A stretch of DNA of 64,000 nt from Sphingobacterium sp. SRCM116780 (lineage in GTDB: Bacteria; Bacteroidota; Bacteroidia; Sphingobacteriales; Sphingobacteriaceae): the NCBI RefSeq assembly GCF_021442025.1, contig NZ_CP090446.1:3906001-3970000 (forward strand), given 5' to 3'. The notes below the pieces were generated by a model. It did no database searches, was not told where the DNA came from, and saw only the letters and a program-made list of their open reading frames with translations. Below, piece by piece: positions 39,278-48,328 of the stretch. The translations under genes and the position numbers were made by a program. How positions within the stretch are numbered: position 1 is the stretch's first letter; every line of letters starts with the position of its first letter.

Positions 39278-39875
39278 AATTTTTTTTAAACGCTTTTTCG
39301 ATTTTTTTATAGCTTTTGTTGGCTTATTGGTTTTGTCGCCAATTTTTATTGTCGTTACAATTGGATTGTACTTCGCCAATCAAGGTAAACCTTTCTTTTT
39401 ACAAGCGCGTCCAGGGTTGAATGAAACAATCTTTAAGATCATCAAATTTAAGACCATGAATGATAAGAAGGATAATGATAACAATTTGCTTCCAGACGCG
39501 GACCGCCTGACTTCAATTGGGGCTTTTGTACGTAAAACGTCCCTAGATGAGATACCTCAATTGATTAATGTCTTGAAAGGTGATATGTCTTTAATTGGCC
39601 CACGCCCTCTATTACCGGAATATCTTCCCTTGTACAATTCAACCCAAGCACGACGCCATGAAGTAAGACCTGGTATTACTGGATGGGCACAGGTTAATGG
39701 AAGGAATGCCATTTCATGGAAACAAAAATTTGATTTCGATGTTTGGTATGTGGATAATCTTTCAATAATTATAGATACAAAAATATTATATTTGACTATA
39801 GTAAAAGTGGTAAAACGAGAAGGTATTTCTGCCGAAGGCGTAGTTACTGCAGAAGCATTTAAAGGAAATAAATAA
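39270..39875 (+). CDS. Initiating polyprenyl-phosphate sugar phosphotransferase (PglC/WcaJ-like)
   Basis: 201 residues, the small monotopic form. There is an N-terminal re-entrant helix ([20 protein letters not shown]), then [30 protein letters not shown] (catalytic Asp-Glu), [15 protein letters not shown] and [18 protein letters not shown]. It places the first sugar phosphate on undecaprenyl phosphate at the inner membrane. Small PglC-type enzymes prefer UDP-diNAcBac-like sugars, which fits the acyltransferase and aminotransferase encoded downstream. Confidence 0.92.
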   Translation: MYKIFFKRFFDFFIAFVGLLVLSPIFIVVTIGLYFANQGKPFFLQARPGLNETIFKIIKFKTMNDKKDNDNNLLPDADRLTSIGAFVRKTSLDEIPQLINVLKGDMSLIGPRPLLPEYLPLYNSTQARRHEVRPGITGWAQVNGRNAISWKQKFDFDVWYVDNLSIIIDTKILYLTIVKVVKREGISAEGVVTAEAFKGNK

Positions 39876-39876
39876 A

Positions 39877-40887
39877 ATGGGAGCATCAATTAAAGGAATA
39901 GAGTTTTACTTACCAACTAACAAAGTTAGTAATAAGGATCTTTTAGCGAAATTTCCAGATTATGATTTTGATAAATTTGAAAAGAAGGTTGGTATAAAGA
40001 ATCGATATTGGGTGTCCGAAGAGGAAACAGCATTAGATTTAGCTGTAAAGGCGTGTTATAAGCTTTTCGCTAAGATCGAAAAGGATCAAATTGACTATGT
40101 GATTTATTGTACACAAAGTCCAGAGTACTTTTTACCAACTACGGCATGTATTTTGCAGGAAAGGCTGGGATTACCAACTAATGTTGGTGCTTTTGATTAT
40201 AATTTAGGGTGTTCAGGATATGTTTATGGTGTAAGTTTAGCTAAAGCTTTGATCGAGAGTGGGCAAAGTGAACATGTTCTTCTTGTGACGGCAGAAACTT
40301 ATTCTAAATATTTGCATCCAGACGATAAATCAAATAGAGCTATTTTTGGCGATGGTGCAACGGCCACATTAATATCAAAAGATACAATCGATGGTTTGAA
40401 AAAATTTTCGTTTGGTACAGATGGAAGTGGGGCAGAAAAATTAATCATCAAGAATGGTGCGGGTAAATATGCGACTAATGTGGATGCTACTTTATTAACT
40501 TATGGAAGTAATAATCATTATACGGATAACCATCTTTATATGAATGGACCTGAAATTTTTAACTTTACAGCTGAAAATATACCAAATTTCACAAGTAAAG
40601 TATTGGAAAAGAATGATTTGCGGATTGATGATTTGGATTATCTAGTGTTTCACCAAGCAAATGCTTTTATGTTGGAATTTTTAAGAAAACGTGTAAAAGC
40701 AGAAAAGGATAAATTTTATATTGATCTTGAAGATGGTGGTAATACTGTCTCCAATACCATTCCTATTGCATTAAAGAGATTAGCTCAAAAGGCATCATGG
40801 AATGGAAAAGCTAAAGTGATGATTGTCGGCTTTGGTGTGGGATTATCTTGGGCAGGAGGGGTGATTGAAATTGATACAAACATATAA
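39877..40887 (+). CDS. 3-oxoacyl-ACP synthase III-like ketosynthase in the polysaccharide operon
   Basis: 336-residue KASIII/FabH-like enzyme with an intact catalytic triad: C112 (LGCSGYVYG), H259 (VFHQANAF) and N289 (EDGGNTVSNT). It condenses an acyl-CoA with malonyl-ACP. It begins 1 bp after the initiating transferase gene and is followed by an ACP gene and a ketoreductase gene, so it is not the housekeeping fabH. I infer that the trio makes a 3-hydroxyacyl-ACP for N-acylation of the amino sugar. Confidence 0.9.
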   Translation: MGASIKGIEFYLPTNKVSNKDLLAKFPDYDFDKFEKKVGIKNRYWVSEEETALDLAVKACYKLFAKIEKDQIDYVIYCTQSPEYFLPTTACILQERLGLPTNVGAFDYNLGCSGYVYGVSLAKALIESGQSEHVLLVTAETYSKYLHPDDKSNRAIFGDGATATLISKDTIDGLKKFSFGTDGSGAEKLIIKNGAGKYATNVDATLLTYGSNNHYTDNHLYMNGPEIFNFTAENIPNFTSKVLEKNDLRIDDLDYLVFHQANAFMLEFLRKRVKAEKDKFYIDLEDGGNTVSNTIPIALKRLAQKASWNGKAKVMIVGFGVGLSWAGGVIEIDTNI

Positions 40888-40899
40888 AATTTAGAAAAT

Positions 40900-41130
40900 A
40901 TGAAAGCGGAAATTTTTTTGGAATTATTAGTAGAAGATTTGGAATTACAGAATCCCTTAACATTAGCATCTAATCTGAAAGAATTAGATGAGTGGGATTC
41001 AATGACAGCAATGTTATTAATCGGAGTTGTTTCTAATGAGTTTGGGAAAACGTTAACAGCAGAAGACATTAAAGAACTGACTACTGTTCAATCTTTGGTA
41101 GATAAAATTGGAGTTCAACATTTTTCTTAA
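40900..41130 (+). CDS. Acyl carrier protein, cluster-specific
   Basis: 76 residues. The phosphopantetheine attachment Ser is S34 in DEWDSMTAMLL. It is acidic and helical, as expected of ACPs. The motif DSM rather than the DSLD of fatty-acid AcpP marks it as a specialised carrier. It lies between the ketosynthase and ketoreductase genes and probably carries their intermediate. Confidence 0.88.
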   Translation: MKAEIFLELLVEDLELQNPLTLASNLKELDEWDSMTAMLLIGVVSNEFGKTLTAEDIKELTTVQSLVDKIGVQHFS

Positions 41131-41134
41131 TCGC

Positions 41135-41872
41135 ATGCAAGAATTAAATCGCAACATTCTTGTAACTGGTGCAACATCTGGAATTGGAAAAGGAGTTGTT
41201 GAAGAATTGGTAAAAAATTCTAACAATATTGTTTATGGTATAGGTAGAGATGCGACTAAAGTGGAATCTTTACAAAGACACCCAAATTTTAGATTCATTA
41301 CATTTGACTTATACCAGATTGATGAGATTGAGAATTTATTTAAAAGTAAGTTTTCTGATATTAAATTTTCTGGGTTTATACATTGTGCGGGTATCGAAGA
41401 AACGTTACCAATTACACTTTATAATCCACAAAAAGTAGAAAAGATCTTTCAGTTAAATGTTTTCTCGGCAATTGAATTGTTACGTTTTCTTTCAAAGAAG
41501 AAACATAGTGTTGATCAAGCTAGCTTTATATTATTGTCTTCTGTAATGGGAGAGTTAGGACAACCTGGTAAAATCGGATATTGTGCCTCTAAATCAGCAA
41601 TTTTAGGTTTAGTGAAATCTCTTGCTTTAGAGCTATCCAAGAGAAAGATTAGAGTTAATGCAGTATCGCCAGGAATAGTCAATACACCGCTTACTCAATT
41701 ATTATTTGAACAGGTTGATGCGGATAATGTGAAGCAAATAAAAGAAATGCATCCTCTTGGTGTAGGAGAAGTGGATGATGTTGTTGGTATGTTAACGTTT
41801 TTACTATCCGATCAGTCGAAGTGGGTTACTGGTCAAAATTTCAAAGTTGATGGCGGATATTCAATACAATAA
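41135..41872 (+). CDS. SDR 3-oxoacyl-ACP reductase (FabG-like), cluster-specific
   Basis: 245 residues from ATG 41135; a longer reading would need TTG inside the ACP gene. NADPH motif TGATSGIGKG at 11-20; catalytic S136, Y149 and K153 (LLSSVMGELGQPGKIGYCASK). The end (VTGQNFKVDGGYSIQ) is the standard FabG-type C-terminus. With the ketosynthase and ACP it would yield a 3-hydroxyacyl-ACP. Its 3' end overlaps the acyltransferase by 23 bp. Confidence 0.88.
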   Translation: MQELNRNILVTGATSGIGKGVVEELVKNSNNIVYGIGRDATKVESLQRHPNFRFITFDLYQIDEIENLFKSKFSDIKFSGFIHCAGIEETLPITLYNPQKVEKIFQLNVFSAIELLRFLSKKKHSVDQASFILLSSVMGELGQPGKIGYCASKSAILGLVKSLALELSKRKIRVNAVSPGIVNTPLTQLLFEQVDADNVKQIKEMHPLGVGEVDDVVGMLTFLLSDQSKWVTGQNFKVDGGYSIQ

Positions 41873-42494
41873 AACAACTGTTACCATTATTGGTGCCGGC
41901 GGTTTGGCTCGAGAAGTAGATTCATGGATTACTGAAGACAGTACGACATCCTTTGAAGTTTGCGGGTTTTGGGATGATAATTTGAATGCATTAGACCATT
42001 ATGGATGCGAAAAAAAAGTCTTAGGAAATCTTAATGATGAACGAATTTCAGGATTGATATTGATTGGTATTATGGACTGTAAATTTAAGCAAGAAGTTTA
42101 TAAAAAACTTGAATTAATCCCAGGGGTTACGATTTCATCTTATATTCACGAATCTGTTATGATTGGATTAAGGTCTCAAATAGGGGTAGGCGTTGTCTTA
42201 TTTCCTAAAGTGATTGTATCATGTGATGTGCAAATTGGAAAAGGTAGTTTTGTGAATTTAGGCACACAAATTGGTCATGATGTCATCGTTGGCGATTACG
42301 TCAGTATTATGCCACATGTTGATCTCGGAGGCGGGGTTGTCATTGGTGACAATGTGTTTATTGGTACTGGTGCTACAATTTTACCAGGTATTAAAATTGC
42401 ATCAAATTCAAGAATTGGAGCTGGGTCTGTTGTAATTAAATCTATAAAAAAGGAGGGAACCTATTTTGGAAATCCTGCTAAGAAAATATTTTGA
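41850..42494 (+). CDS. NeuD/PglD-family sugar N-acyltransferase
   Basis: 214 residues from ATG 41850. The N-terminal Rossmann-like UDP-sugar domain (VTIIGAGGLAREVDSW) is followed by a left-handed beta-helix from about residue 95. The likely general base is H143 in GTQIGHDVIVGDYV, and the C-terminus YFGNPAKKIF is typical. PglD acetylates the 4-amino group of UDP-4-amino sugars from acetyl-CoA. Directly after the ACP genes, this one may instead take a hydroxyacyl group from ACP. Three nearly overlapping genes support joint use. Confidence 0.85.
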   Translation: MADIQYNKTTVTIIGAGGLAREVDSWITEDSTTSFEVCGFWDDNLNALDHYGCEKKVLGNLNDERISGLILIGIMDCKFKQEVYKKLELIPGVTISSYIHESVMIGLRSQIGVGVVLFPKVIVSCDVQIGKGSFVNLGTQIGHDVIVGDYVSIMPHVDLGGGVVIGDNVFIGTGATILPGIKIASNSRIGAGSVVIKSIKKEGTYFGNPAKKIF

Positions 42495-42686
42495 TTTATA
42501 AGCTTATATAAAATATTGACATATTTAGAATAAATGGAAGAGCAACGGTGATTACTGAAATTCCTCAAATAATTTAATTTATGTTCTTAATAATTGGAAA
42601 TTTGCATTAATGACTAAGTTTAGAGTTGATTTTTCAACTATTTGAATATCAGTATTAAATGTTTTTTGAATAAACATACAACTATC

Positions 42687-43823
42687 ATGAAAAATAAAAT
42701 ATGGCTATCTTCGCCACATATGGGAGGAGGAGAGTTGAAGTACATCCATGAAGCATTTGATGCAAATTGGGTAGCACCACTAGGTCCTAATGTAAATGGA
42801 CTCGAACAAGATCTCGCAACATTTTTAAATGAAAATGTACAAGTAGCAGCACTTTCAGCTGGCACTGCAGCACTACATCTGGCTTTAATAGAATGTGGTG
42901 TAAGAGCTGGTGATGAGGTAATTTGTCAGTCCATGACTTTCTCTGCATCGGCAAATCCCATTGCCTATCAAGGTGCCACACCAGTTTTTATAGATTCTGA
43001 AAAAGATACTTGGAACTTGTGTCCCGTTGCTTTGGAAGATGGTATTAAAGATAGAATCTCTAAAGGAAAAAAACCAAAAGCTATTATCGCTGTACATTTG
43101 TACGGAATGCCATTCAAAGTAGATGAGGTAATGGCTGTTGCAAATCGATATGATATCCCTGTTATTGAAGATGCAGCAGAAGCATTAGGTTCTACATACA
43201 AAGGAAAATCTTGTGGTACTTTTGGAAGATTCGGTGTATTAAGTTTTAATGGAAATAAAATTATCACAACATCAGGAGGGGGTGCATTAGTCTGCCATTC
43301 TGAAGAGGATAAAGAAAAAGCAGTTTTTTTATCAACGCAAGCTCGCGATGATGCCCCTCATTATCAACACTCACATATTGGCTATAATTACCGTATGTCC
43401 AACATCTGTGCAGGAATTGGTCGTGGACAAATGGAAGTGTTAAAATCGCGTGTGGATGCTCGTCGTAAAATGTGTGATTTTTACGTTGACTTGTTTAAAA
43501 ATGTGGAGGGTATTGATGTTTTTGTAGCTCCAAATGCAGATTATTATTCCAATCATTGGCTATCTGCAATAACGATTGACGCAGCAAAGATTGGAATAAC
43601 TAGAGAAGATCTAAGATTGGCTCTTTTAGCTGAAAATATCGAATCCCGTCCATTATGGAAACCAATGCATCTGCAGCCTGTTTTTGAAGGTGCACCTTAT
43701 TATGGAGGTAAAATTGCTGAGAAATTATTTGAAAATGGATTATGTTTACCTTCTGGATCTAATTTGTCCGAAGATGAGCGAACTAGAATCACAGATAGTA
43801 TTCAAAATACCTTAAAGAAATAG
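42687..43823 (+). CDS. DegT/DnrJ/EryC1-family sugar aminotransferase (PglE-like)
   Basis: 378 residues from ATG 42687 (MKNKIWLSSPHMGGGELKYI); the upstream TTG reading adds 15 unlikely residues. The PLP lysine is K191 in LSFNGNKIITTSGGG. SAGTAALHLALIECGV and EDAAEALGST are family blocks. It would aminate C4 of a UDP-4-keto-6-deoxy-HexNAc, giving the substrate of the adjacent acyltransferase. The retaining 4,6-dehydratase (PglF) that normally accompanies these two is absent here. Confidence 0.9.
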   Translation: MKNKIWLSSPHMGGGELKYIHEAFDANWVAPLGPNVNGLEQDLATFLNENVQVAALSAGTAALHLALIECGVRAGDEVICQSMTFSASANPIAYQGATPVFIDSEKDTWNLCPVALEDGIKDRISKGKKPKAIIAVHLYGMPFKVDEVMAVANRYDIPVIEDAAEALGSTYKGKSCGTFGRFGVLSFNGNKIITTSGGGALVCHSEEDKEKAVFLSTQARDDAPHYQHSHIGYNYRMSNICAGIGRGQMEVLKSRVDARRKMCDFYVDLFKNVEGIDVFVAPNADYYSNHWLSAITIDAAKIGITREDLRLALLAENIESRPLWKPMHLQPVFEGAPYYGGKIAEKLFENGLCLPSGSNLSEDERTRITDSIQNTLKK

Positions 43824-44033
43824 GTTACTATTTATGCTTTTTTGAAAAAATTGTATTAGTTTCTGTCATTTAAAGATTGAAAGTGGCTCGGTATTTGATC
43901 TATCGGTGTTTGACATAGATGTGATGAAATTTACTCTATTTCAGAAAGCCTAAATAATTTTTTTGTTATTAATTCAGCTTAAAAGAGTGAAATTCCATTA
44001 ATTGAATAGTTTTTGATATAAAAAAATATAATA

Positions 44034-44816
44034 ATGAATAACATCCATTTTCGAATTTTGAATGTTTTTCTAATCCTAGGAGTCATTCTGTCAATGAGCT
44101 CATGTGGAAGTAGGAAAAATATGGTCTATTTTCAACCTGATTCTTCAATAATTAATACCGTTTATCAACAGTCTGTTCCTAAAATCCAACCCGATGATAT
44201 TCTCACGATATCTGTAACAGCTGCTGATCCCAAAGTGACTGCCCCATTCAATTTGACAAGTGCTATGTCCAACAGTAATATGACGCAACAAACAGATCTA
44301 GCTTTGAGACCAACATATACTGTTGACAATGATGGTGATATAATTTTCCCAATGTTAGGCAAAGTTCATATAGGAGGGTTAACTCGTTTAGAAGCTATTG
44401 AAGTTCTCCGAAAAAGATTAAGCACTTATATTAATGAACCTGGTGTAAATATGAACTTTAATAATTTTAGAATATCAGTTTTAGGAGAAGTGGCACGTCC
44501 AGGGTCATTTATTATGCCAACTGAACGAGTTTCTATTTTAGAGGCTTTAGGAATGGCTGGTGATATGACCATTCGAGGAGTAAGAAGTAATGTTGTTGTA
44601 ATTAGAGAAGTAAATGGTACGAAAACTATCAATCGGTTAGATTTAACAAAACAGGATGTTCTGAATTCGCCTTTTTATTATTTAGCACAAAATGATGTGG
44701 TATATATTGAACCTAATAAATCTCAGATTAATAATTCTAAATTAGGAGCAAATACAAATATTATAATTTCGATTGCAGGGCTTCTTATTACCGTAATTTC
44801 AGTACTGACACGTTAA
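44034..44816 (+). CDS. wza: Polysaccharide export outer-membrane lipoprotein (Wza-like)
   Basis: 260 residues with a lipobox Cys at about residue 24 (LSMSSCGSRKN). The Poly_export domain (IQPDDILTISVTAADPKV, then PTYTVDNDGDIIFPMLGKVH) is followed by an SLBB domain (ISVLGEVARPGSFIMPTERV). The C-terminal hydrophobic helix (NIIISIAGLLITVISVL) is typical of the Bacteroidota form. It forms the export channel together with Wzc, encoded 8 bp downstream. Confidence 0.94.
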   Translation: MNNIHFRILNVFLILGVILSMSSCGSRKNMVYFQPDSSIINTVYQQSVPKIQPDDILTISVTAADPKVTAPFNLTSAMSNSNMTQQTDLALRPTYTVDNDGDIIFPMLGKVHIGGLTRLEAIEVLRKRLSTYINEPGVNMNFNNFRISVLGEVARPGSFIMPTERVSILEALGMAGDMTIRGVRSNVVVIREVNGTKTINRLDLTKQDVLNSPFYYLAQNDVVYIEPNKSQINNSKLGANTNIIISIAGLLITVISVLTR

Positions 44817-44824
44817 CACATATA

Positions 44825-47218
44825 ATGGAGAAAACTAATAATATTCAAATTAAAGAAGAAAACGAAGAGTCAATTAACCTTCGACAGCTTTTTGAACAAT
44901 ATGCCTATTACTGGAAATGGTTTGTTTTAAGTGTCATAATTGCACTTGTTGCTGGCTTTTTCTATTTGCGTTATGCACAGAAAAATTATAGTGTTAATGC
45001 CAAAATCTTATTGAAAGATGAAAAGTCAGGTACTGGTGAATTAGCAGGATTGACCGAATTAGCTGGTTTAACTGGAATTAGTGGTACGCCAGCTTTTGTT
45101 TCTGATCAAATAGATGTTTTTGGTTCTAGACGGTTGATGCGTAAGGTGATCGATAAGAATCAACTATACATCACATATTTTAATAAGGGAAATTTGAAAA
45201 CTACTGAAACAGTAGCAAAAAAATCTCCTTTCAATATTACTCCAATAACGAATCAGGATAGCATTAACTTCAGCTTATCAATAACTGTTCTAGATGGAAA
45301 TAAATTGTCTGTTACGGATGTGTCATCTGGAACAAAAAGAGAATGTAGTTTTGGAACTCCAATTAAAATAGCAGGAAAGGATTTTGTATTTCGTCGAAAC
45401 ACAAGCGTAAAATTAATTGAAGGAAATAAATTTGATGTGATTATTCGGCCTAAAAATATTGTCATTGACGATCTTTTATCTTCAATAAATATTACACCGA
45501 ATAAAGAAAAACAATCTTATATTGTGAATTTTAGTATGGTTTCTCCTACAAAAGAGAAAGCAGAATTAATTTTAAACTCTTTAGTAGGTGTTTACAATGA
45601 AGATGTTACGAATGATAAGATGAGAATGACACGTGCGACGTCCGATTTTATTAATAATCGTCTTATGCTGATTAGCAAAGACTTATCAGGTGCAGATCAA
45701 AAGGTTGCTGATTATAAATCTTCGAATTCCATGGTAGATATGGGAGCGGAAGCTGGTACTTATTTAAGTTCGGCAACAGATAATGATAAAAAGGTTTTAG
45801 AGTATAAAACACAATTGGAATTGGTAAACCACATGAATAGCTTCTTAAAAAAAGAAGGAAAGAATGGTTTGATACCATCCAATATTGGTTTAGAAGATGC
45901 TTCTATTACAGCCTCTATTGAGACTTATAATAAATTAGTGTTAGAACGTGATGATCTGTTGAAATCAGCATCCAATGAAAACCCTGCAGTGATTGCCTTG
46001 AATGAAAGTATTGAAGAAAGTAATCGCAATATTCGTCAATCTTTTGAAAATTACCGTAAAGTAACGGAGATGGCATTAAATAGTATGCAGGGAAAATCAA
46101 ACGAAATTCAAGGTAAAATTAATCGGATTCCAAATCAAGAACAAGGTTTTAAGCAGATTTCTCGACAACAACAGATTGTTGAATCCTTATATCTCCTATT
46201 GCTGCAAAAGCGGGAAGAAAACGAAATCAAATCAGCAGCAACACCAGATAATTTAAAGGTGATTGATACGGCCTATGGTTCGAATATTCCAGTGTCACCT
46301 AAAAGAAGTATTGTTTTATTAGGAGCACTGATACTGGGACTACTTATCCCTTTTGCTATTATTTATCTGAAATTCTTGTTGGATAATAAGGTTCACTCAC
46401 GTAAAGATATCGAGGATGCATTGAATGCACCTATATTAGGAGAAGTGCCAAGCTCAGAGCATCCAATTATTCAAGATAATGATCGCTCTTCTCTTGCAGA
46501 GGCTTTCCGTATCTTGAGGACTAATATGTCCTTTATGTTAGGAGTTAAAAAGAATGAATCGAAAGTGATCTTTGTTACGTCAACAACATCAGGAGAAGGT
46601 AAATCGTTTGTGACGACTAATTTGGCTAAGATATTAAGTATGTCGGGTAAAAAAGTACTTTTGATTGGGGCAGATATTCGTAGCCCTAAAGTATTGGATT
46701 ATCTTGGATTATCTCATTTACAACATACTAATGTGGGAATTACCCAATATCTGATCAACCCCGATATGGATATTGACAATACGATCATTAAAAAACCGGG
46801 TAATTATAATTTTGATATCATCTATTCGGGTTACATTGCCCCTAATCCAGCAGAGTTGCTGATGAATGGTCATTTTGATGATGTGGTCGAATATGGGCGT
46901 CAGCATTATGATTATGTATTGGTCGATACCGCACCCGTAAGTCTGGTAACAGATACGCTATTGATTGCTCATAATGCGGATTTGACGATCTATGTCTCTC
47001 GTGCGAATTACCTTGATAAACGCCTGTTGAATGTTCCGAAAGAATTGTACGAAGAGGGTAAGTTGAAGAATATGGCTATGGTGATTAATGACGTGGATTT
47101 TGCAAGAGGCTATGGTTACGGTTATGGTTATGGCTACGGTTATGGAGATCAAGATAAAAAAGAGTCTCGCTGGAAGAAAGATTTGAAAAAGTTTTTTACT
47201 TTATTTTCAAGGAAGTAA
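44825..47218 (+). CDS. wzc: Polysaccharide co-polymerase / BY-kinase (Wzc)
   Basis: 797 residues. There is an N-terminal Wzz domain with a first membrane helix at about 35-50, a periplasmic coiled-coil region, the GNVR-type segment, and a second helix at about 495-515 (SIVLLGALILGLLIPFAIIY). The cytoplasmic kinase has Walker A TTSGEGKSFVTTNLA, then GADIRSPK and VLVDTAPVSLVTD. The C-terminal tail is a run of YG pairs followed by basic residues, the autophosphorylation cluster. It controls chain length and export with Wza and the phosphatase downstream. Confidence 0.95.
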   Translation: MEKTNNIQIKEENEESINLRQLFEQYAYYWKWFVLSVIIALVAGFFYLRYAQKNYSVNAKILLKDEKSGTGELAGLTELAGLTGISGTPAFVSDQIDVFGSRRLMRKVIDKNQLYITYFNKGNLKTTETVAKKSPFNITPITNQDSINFSLSITVLDGNKLSVTDVSSGTKRECSFGTPIKIAGKDFVFRRNTSVKLIEGNKFDVIIRPKNIVIDDLLSSINITPNKEKQSYIVNFSMVSPTKEKAELILNSLVGVYNEDVTNDKMRMTRATSDFINNRLMLISKDLSGADQKVADYKSSNSMVDMGAEAGTYLSSATDNDKKVLEYKTQLELVNHMNSFLKKEGKNGLIPSNIGLEDASITASIETYNKLVLERDDLLKSASNENPAVIALNESIEESNRNIRQSFENYRKVTEMALNSMQGKSNEIQGKINRIPNQEQGFKQISRQQQIVESLYLLLLQKREENEIKSAATPDNLKVIDTAYGSNIPVSPKRSIVLLGALILGLLIPFAIIYLKFLLDNKVHSRKDIEDALNAPILGEVPSSEHPIIQDNDRSSLAEAFRILRTNMSFMLGVKKNESKVIFVTSTTSGEGKSFVTTNLAKILSMSGKKVLLIGADIRSPKVLDYLGLSHLQHTNVGITQYLINPDMDIDNTIIKKPGNYNFDIIYSGYIAPNPAELLMNGHFDDVVEYGRQHYDYVLVDTAPVSLVTDTLLIAHNADLTIYVSRANYLDKRLLNVPKELYEEGKLKNMAMVINDVDFARGYGYGYGYGYGYGDQDKKESRWKKDLKKFFTLFSRK

Positions 47219-47241
47219 GATTTTAGCTACAAATATTGAAG

Positions 47242-47267
47242 GCCAACTCAATCGAGTTGGCTTTTTT
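47242..47267 (+). terminator. Intrinsic terminator after wzc
   Basis: The stem GCCAACTC / GAGTTGGC with loop AATC is followed by T6. It marks the end of the main polysaccharide transcript. Confidence 0.88.
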
Positions 47268-47450
47268 GGTATCGTTCTTGTTATAGATGTTTTAACTATT
47301 AGATGTATTAAACACCAATAAACGATTCAAATAAAAAGTAAGAGAATTGTTACTTGGTTATTGCAAGTAAATGTGAAAAATTGTGGCATTCTGTGCTGTT
47401 TTCACGTTATATCTAAAGGTTTGGGGATGGATAATAATAAATGAACAAGA

Positions 47451-48251
47451 ATGGGTTTTTTTTCAAATATATTTAAAGGTAAGCCGAAAGATTCTAAATT
47501 GAGAGTACTAGGCAAATTGGCTTTTTTAGAAGTCGATATGCACAATCATATCTTACCTGGTATTGATGATGGTAGCCAATCAATAGAACAGTCTATTGAT
47601 CTATTGAAAGGATTGAATCGGATGGGCTTTGATAAGTTTATCTGTACACCACATATTATGGATGGTATGTATCCTAATAATCGTCAGATTATTCAACAAA
47701 CCAAAGAGAAGCTACAAAAAGAGTTAAATGAAAGAACCGATGCGACAACTCTCTTTGCTGCAGCTGAGCATATGATTGATGATAATTTAGAAAGATTAGT
47801 GCAGAATAACGAGCTTTGTGTGATGCCTGGAGGTTATGTATTAATTGAGATGTCTTATCTTCAAGAATCTAAAGCATTATTTCAAACGATTTTGGATATT
47901 CAGAATTTAGGTTATCAACCTATTCTTGCTCATCCAGAGCGTTATAATTATTATCATTATAATTTTAATGTCTATAAACAGATTAAAGATGCAGGTTGTT
48001 TATTACAATTGAACTTATTATCTATAAGCCGTTATTATGGTGTAGAAGTTAAATCTGCGGCTTTAACGATGATCAAATCTGGGATGTACGATTTTGTAGG
48101 TACGGATTTGCACCATGAGCGCCATTTGACAGCTTTGGAAAATGTTGTTGCAAAATATCCTATTCGAGAACTGTTACAAACATGCCCGATCTTAAATCCA
48201 ACTTTAGTGGATCATATTAATAATCAAAATAATATTATAGCAACAGGCTAA
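47451..48251 (+). CDS. PHP-type tyrosine-protein phosphatase (CpsB/YwqE-like)
   Basis: 266 residues. The PHP metal-binding motifs are visible: DMHNHILPGIDDG (H31, H33, D39-D40), CTPHIMDGMYP, ILAHPERYNYY and VGTDLHHERH. It removes phosphate from the tyrosine tail of Wzc, setting the phosphorylation cycle that drives polysaccharide export. It lies 232 bp after wzc, behind a terminator, so it probably has its own promoter. Confidence 0.9.
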   Translation: MGFFSNIFKGKPKDSKLRVLGKLAFLEVDMHNHILPGIDDGSQSIEQSIDLLKGLNRMGFDKFICTPHIMDGMYPNNRQIIQQTKEKLQKELNERTDATTLFAAAEHMIDDNLERLVQNNELCVMPGGYVLIEMSYLQESKALFQTILDIQNLGYQPILAHPERYNYYHYNFNVYKQIKDAGCLLQLNLLSISRYYGVEVKSAALTMIKSGMYDFVGTDLHHERHLTALENVVAKYPIRELLQTCPILNPTLVDHINNQNNIIATG

Positions 48252-48269
48252 TCTGATCATTCTATAATA

Positions 48270-48306
48270 AAAAAGGCTTTTTCATTTTAAATGAAAAAGC
48301 CTTTTT
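48270..48306. terminator. Bidirectional intrinsic terminator
   Basis: The near-perfect palindrome AAAAGGCTTTTTCATTT / AAATGAAAAAGCCTTTT separates the phosphatase gene from the converging fimbrillin-like gene and carries T-runs on both sides. Confidence 0.88.
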
Positions 48307-48328
48307 TATATTCTGTCATAGAAAATGA

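Noticed and set aside
42495..42686. Short frame ending TVITEIPQII before TAA, near 42572
   Set aside because: Only a few codons; too little to call a pseudogene, noted only as possible debris.
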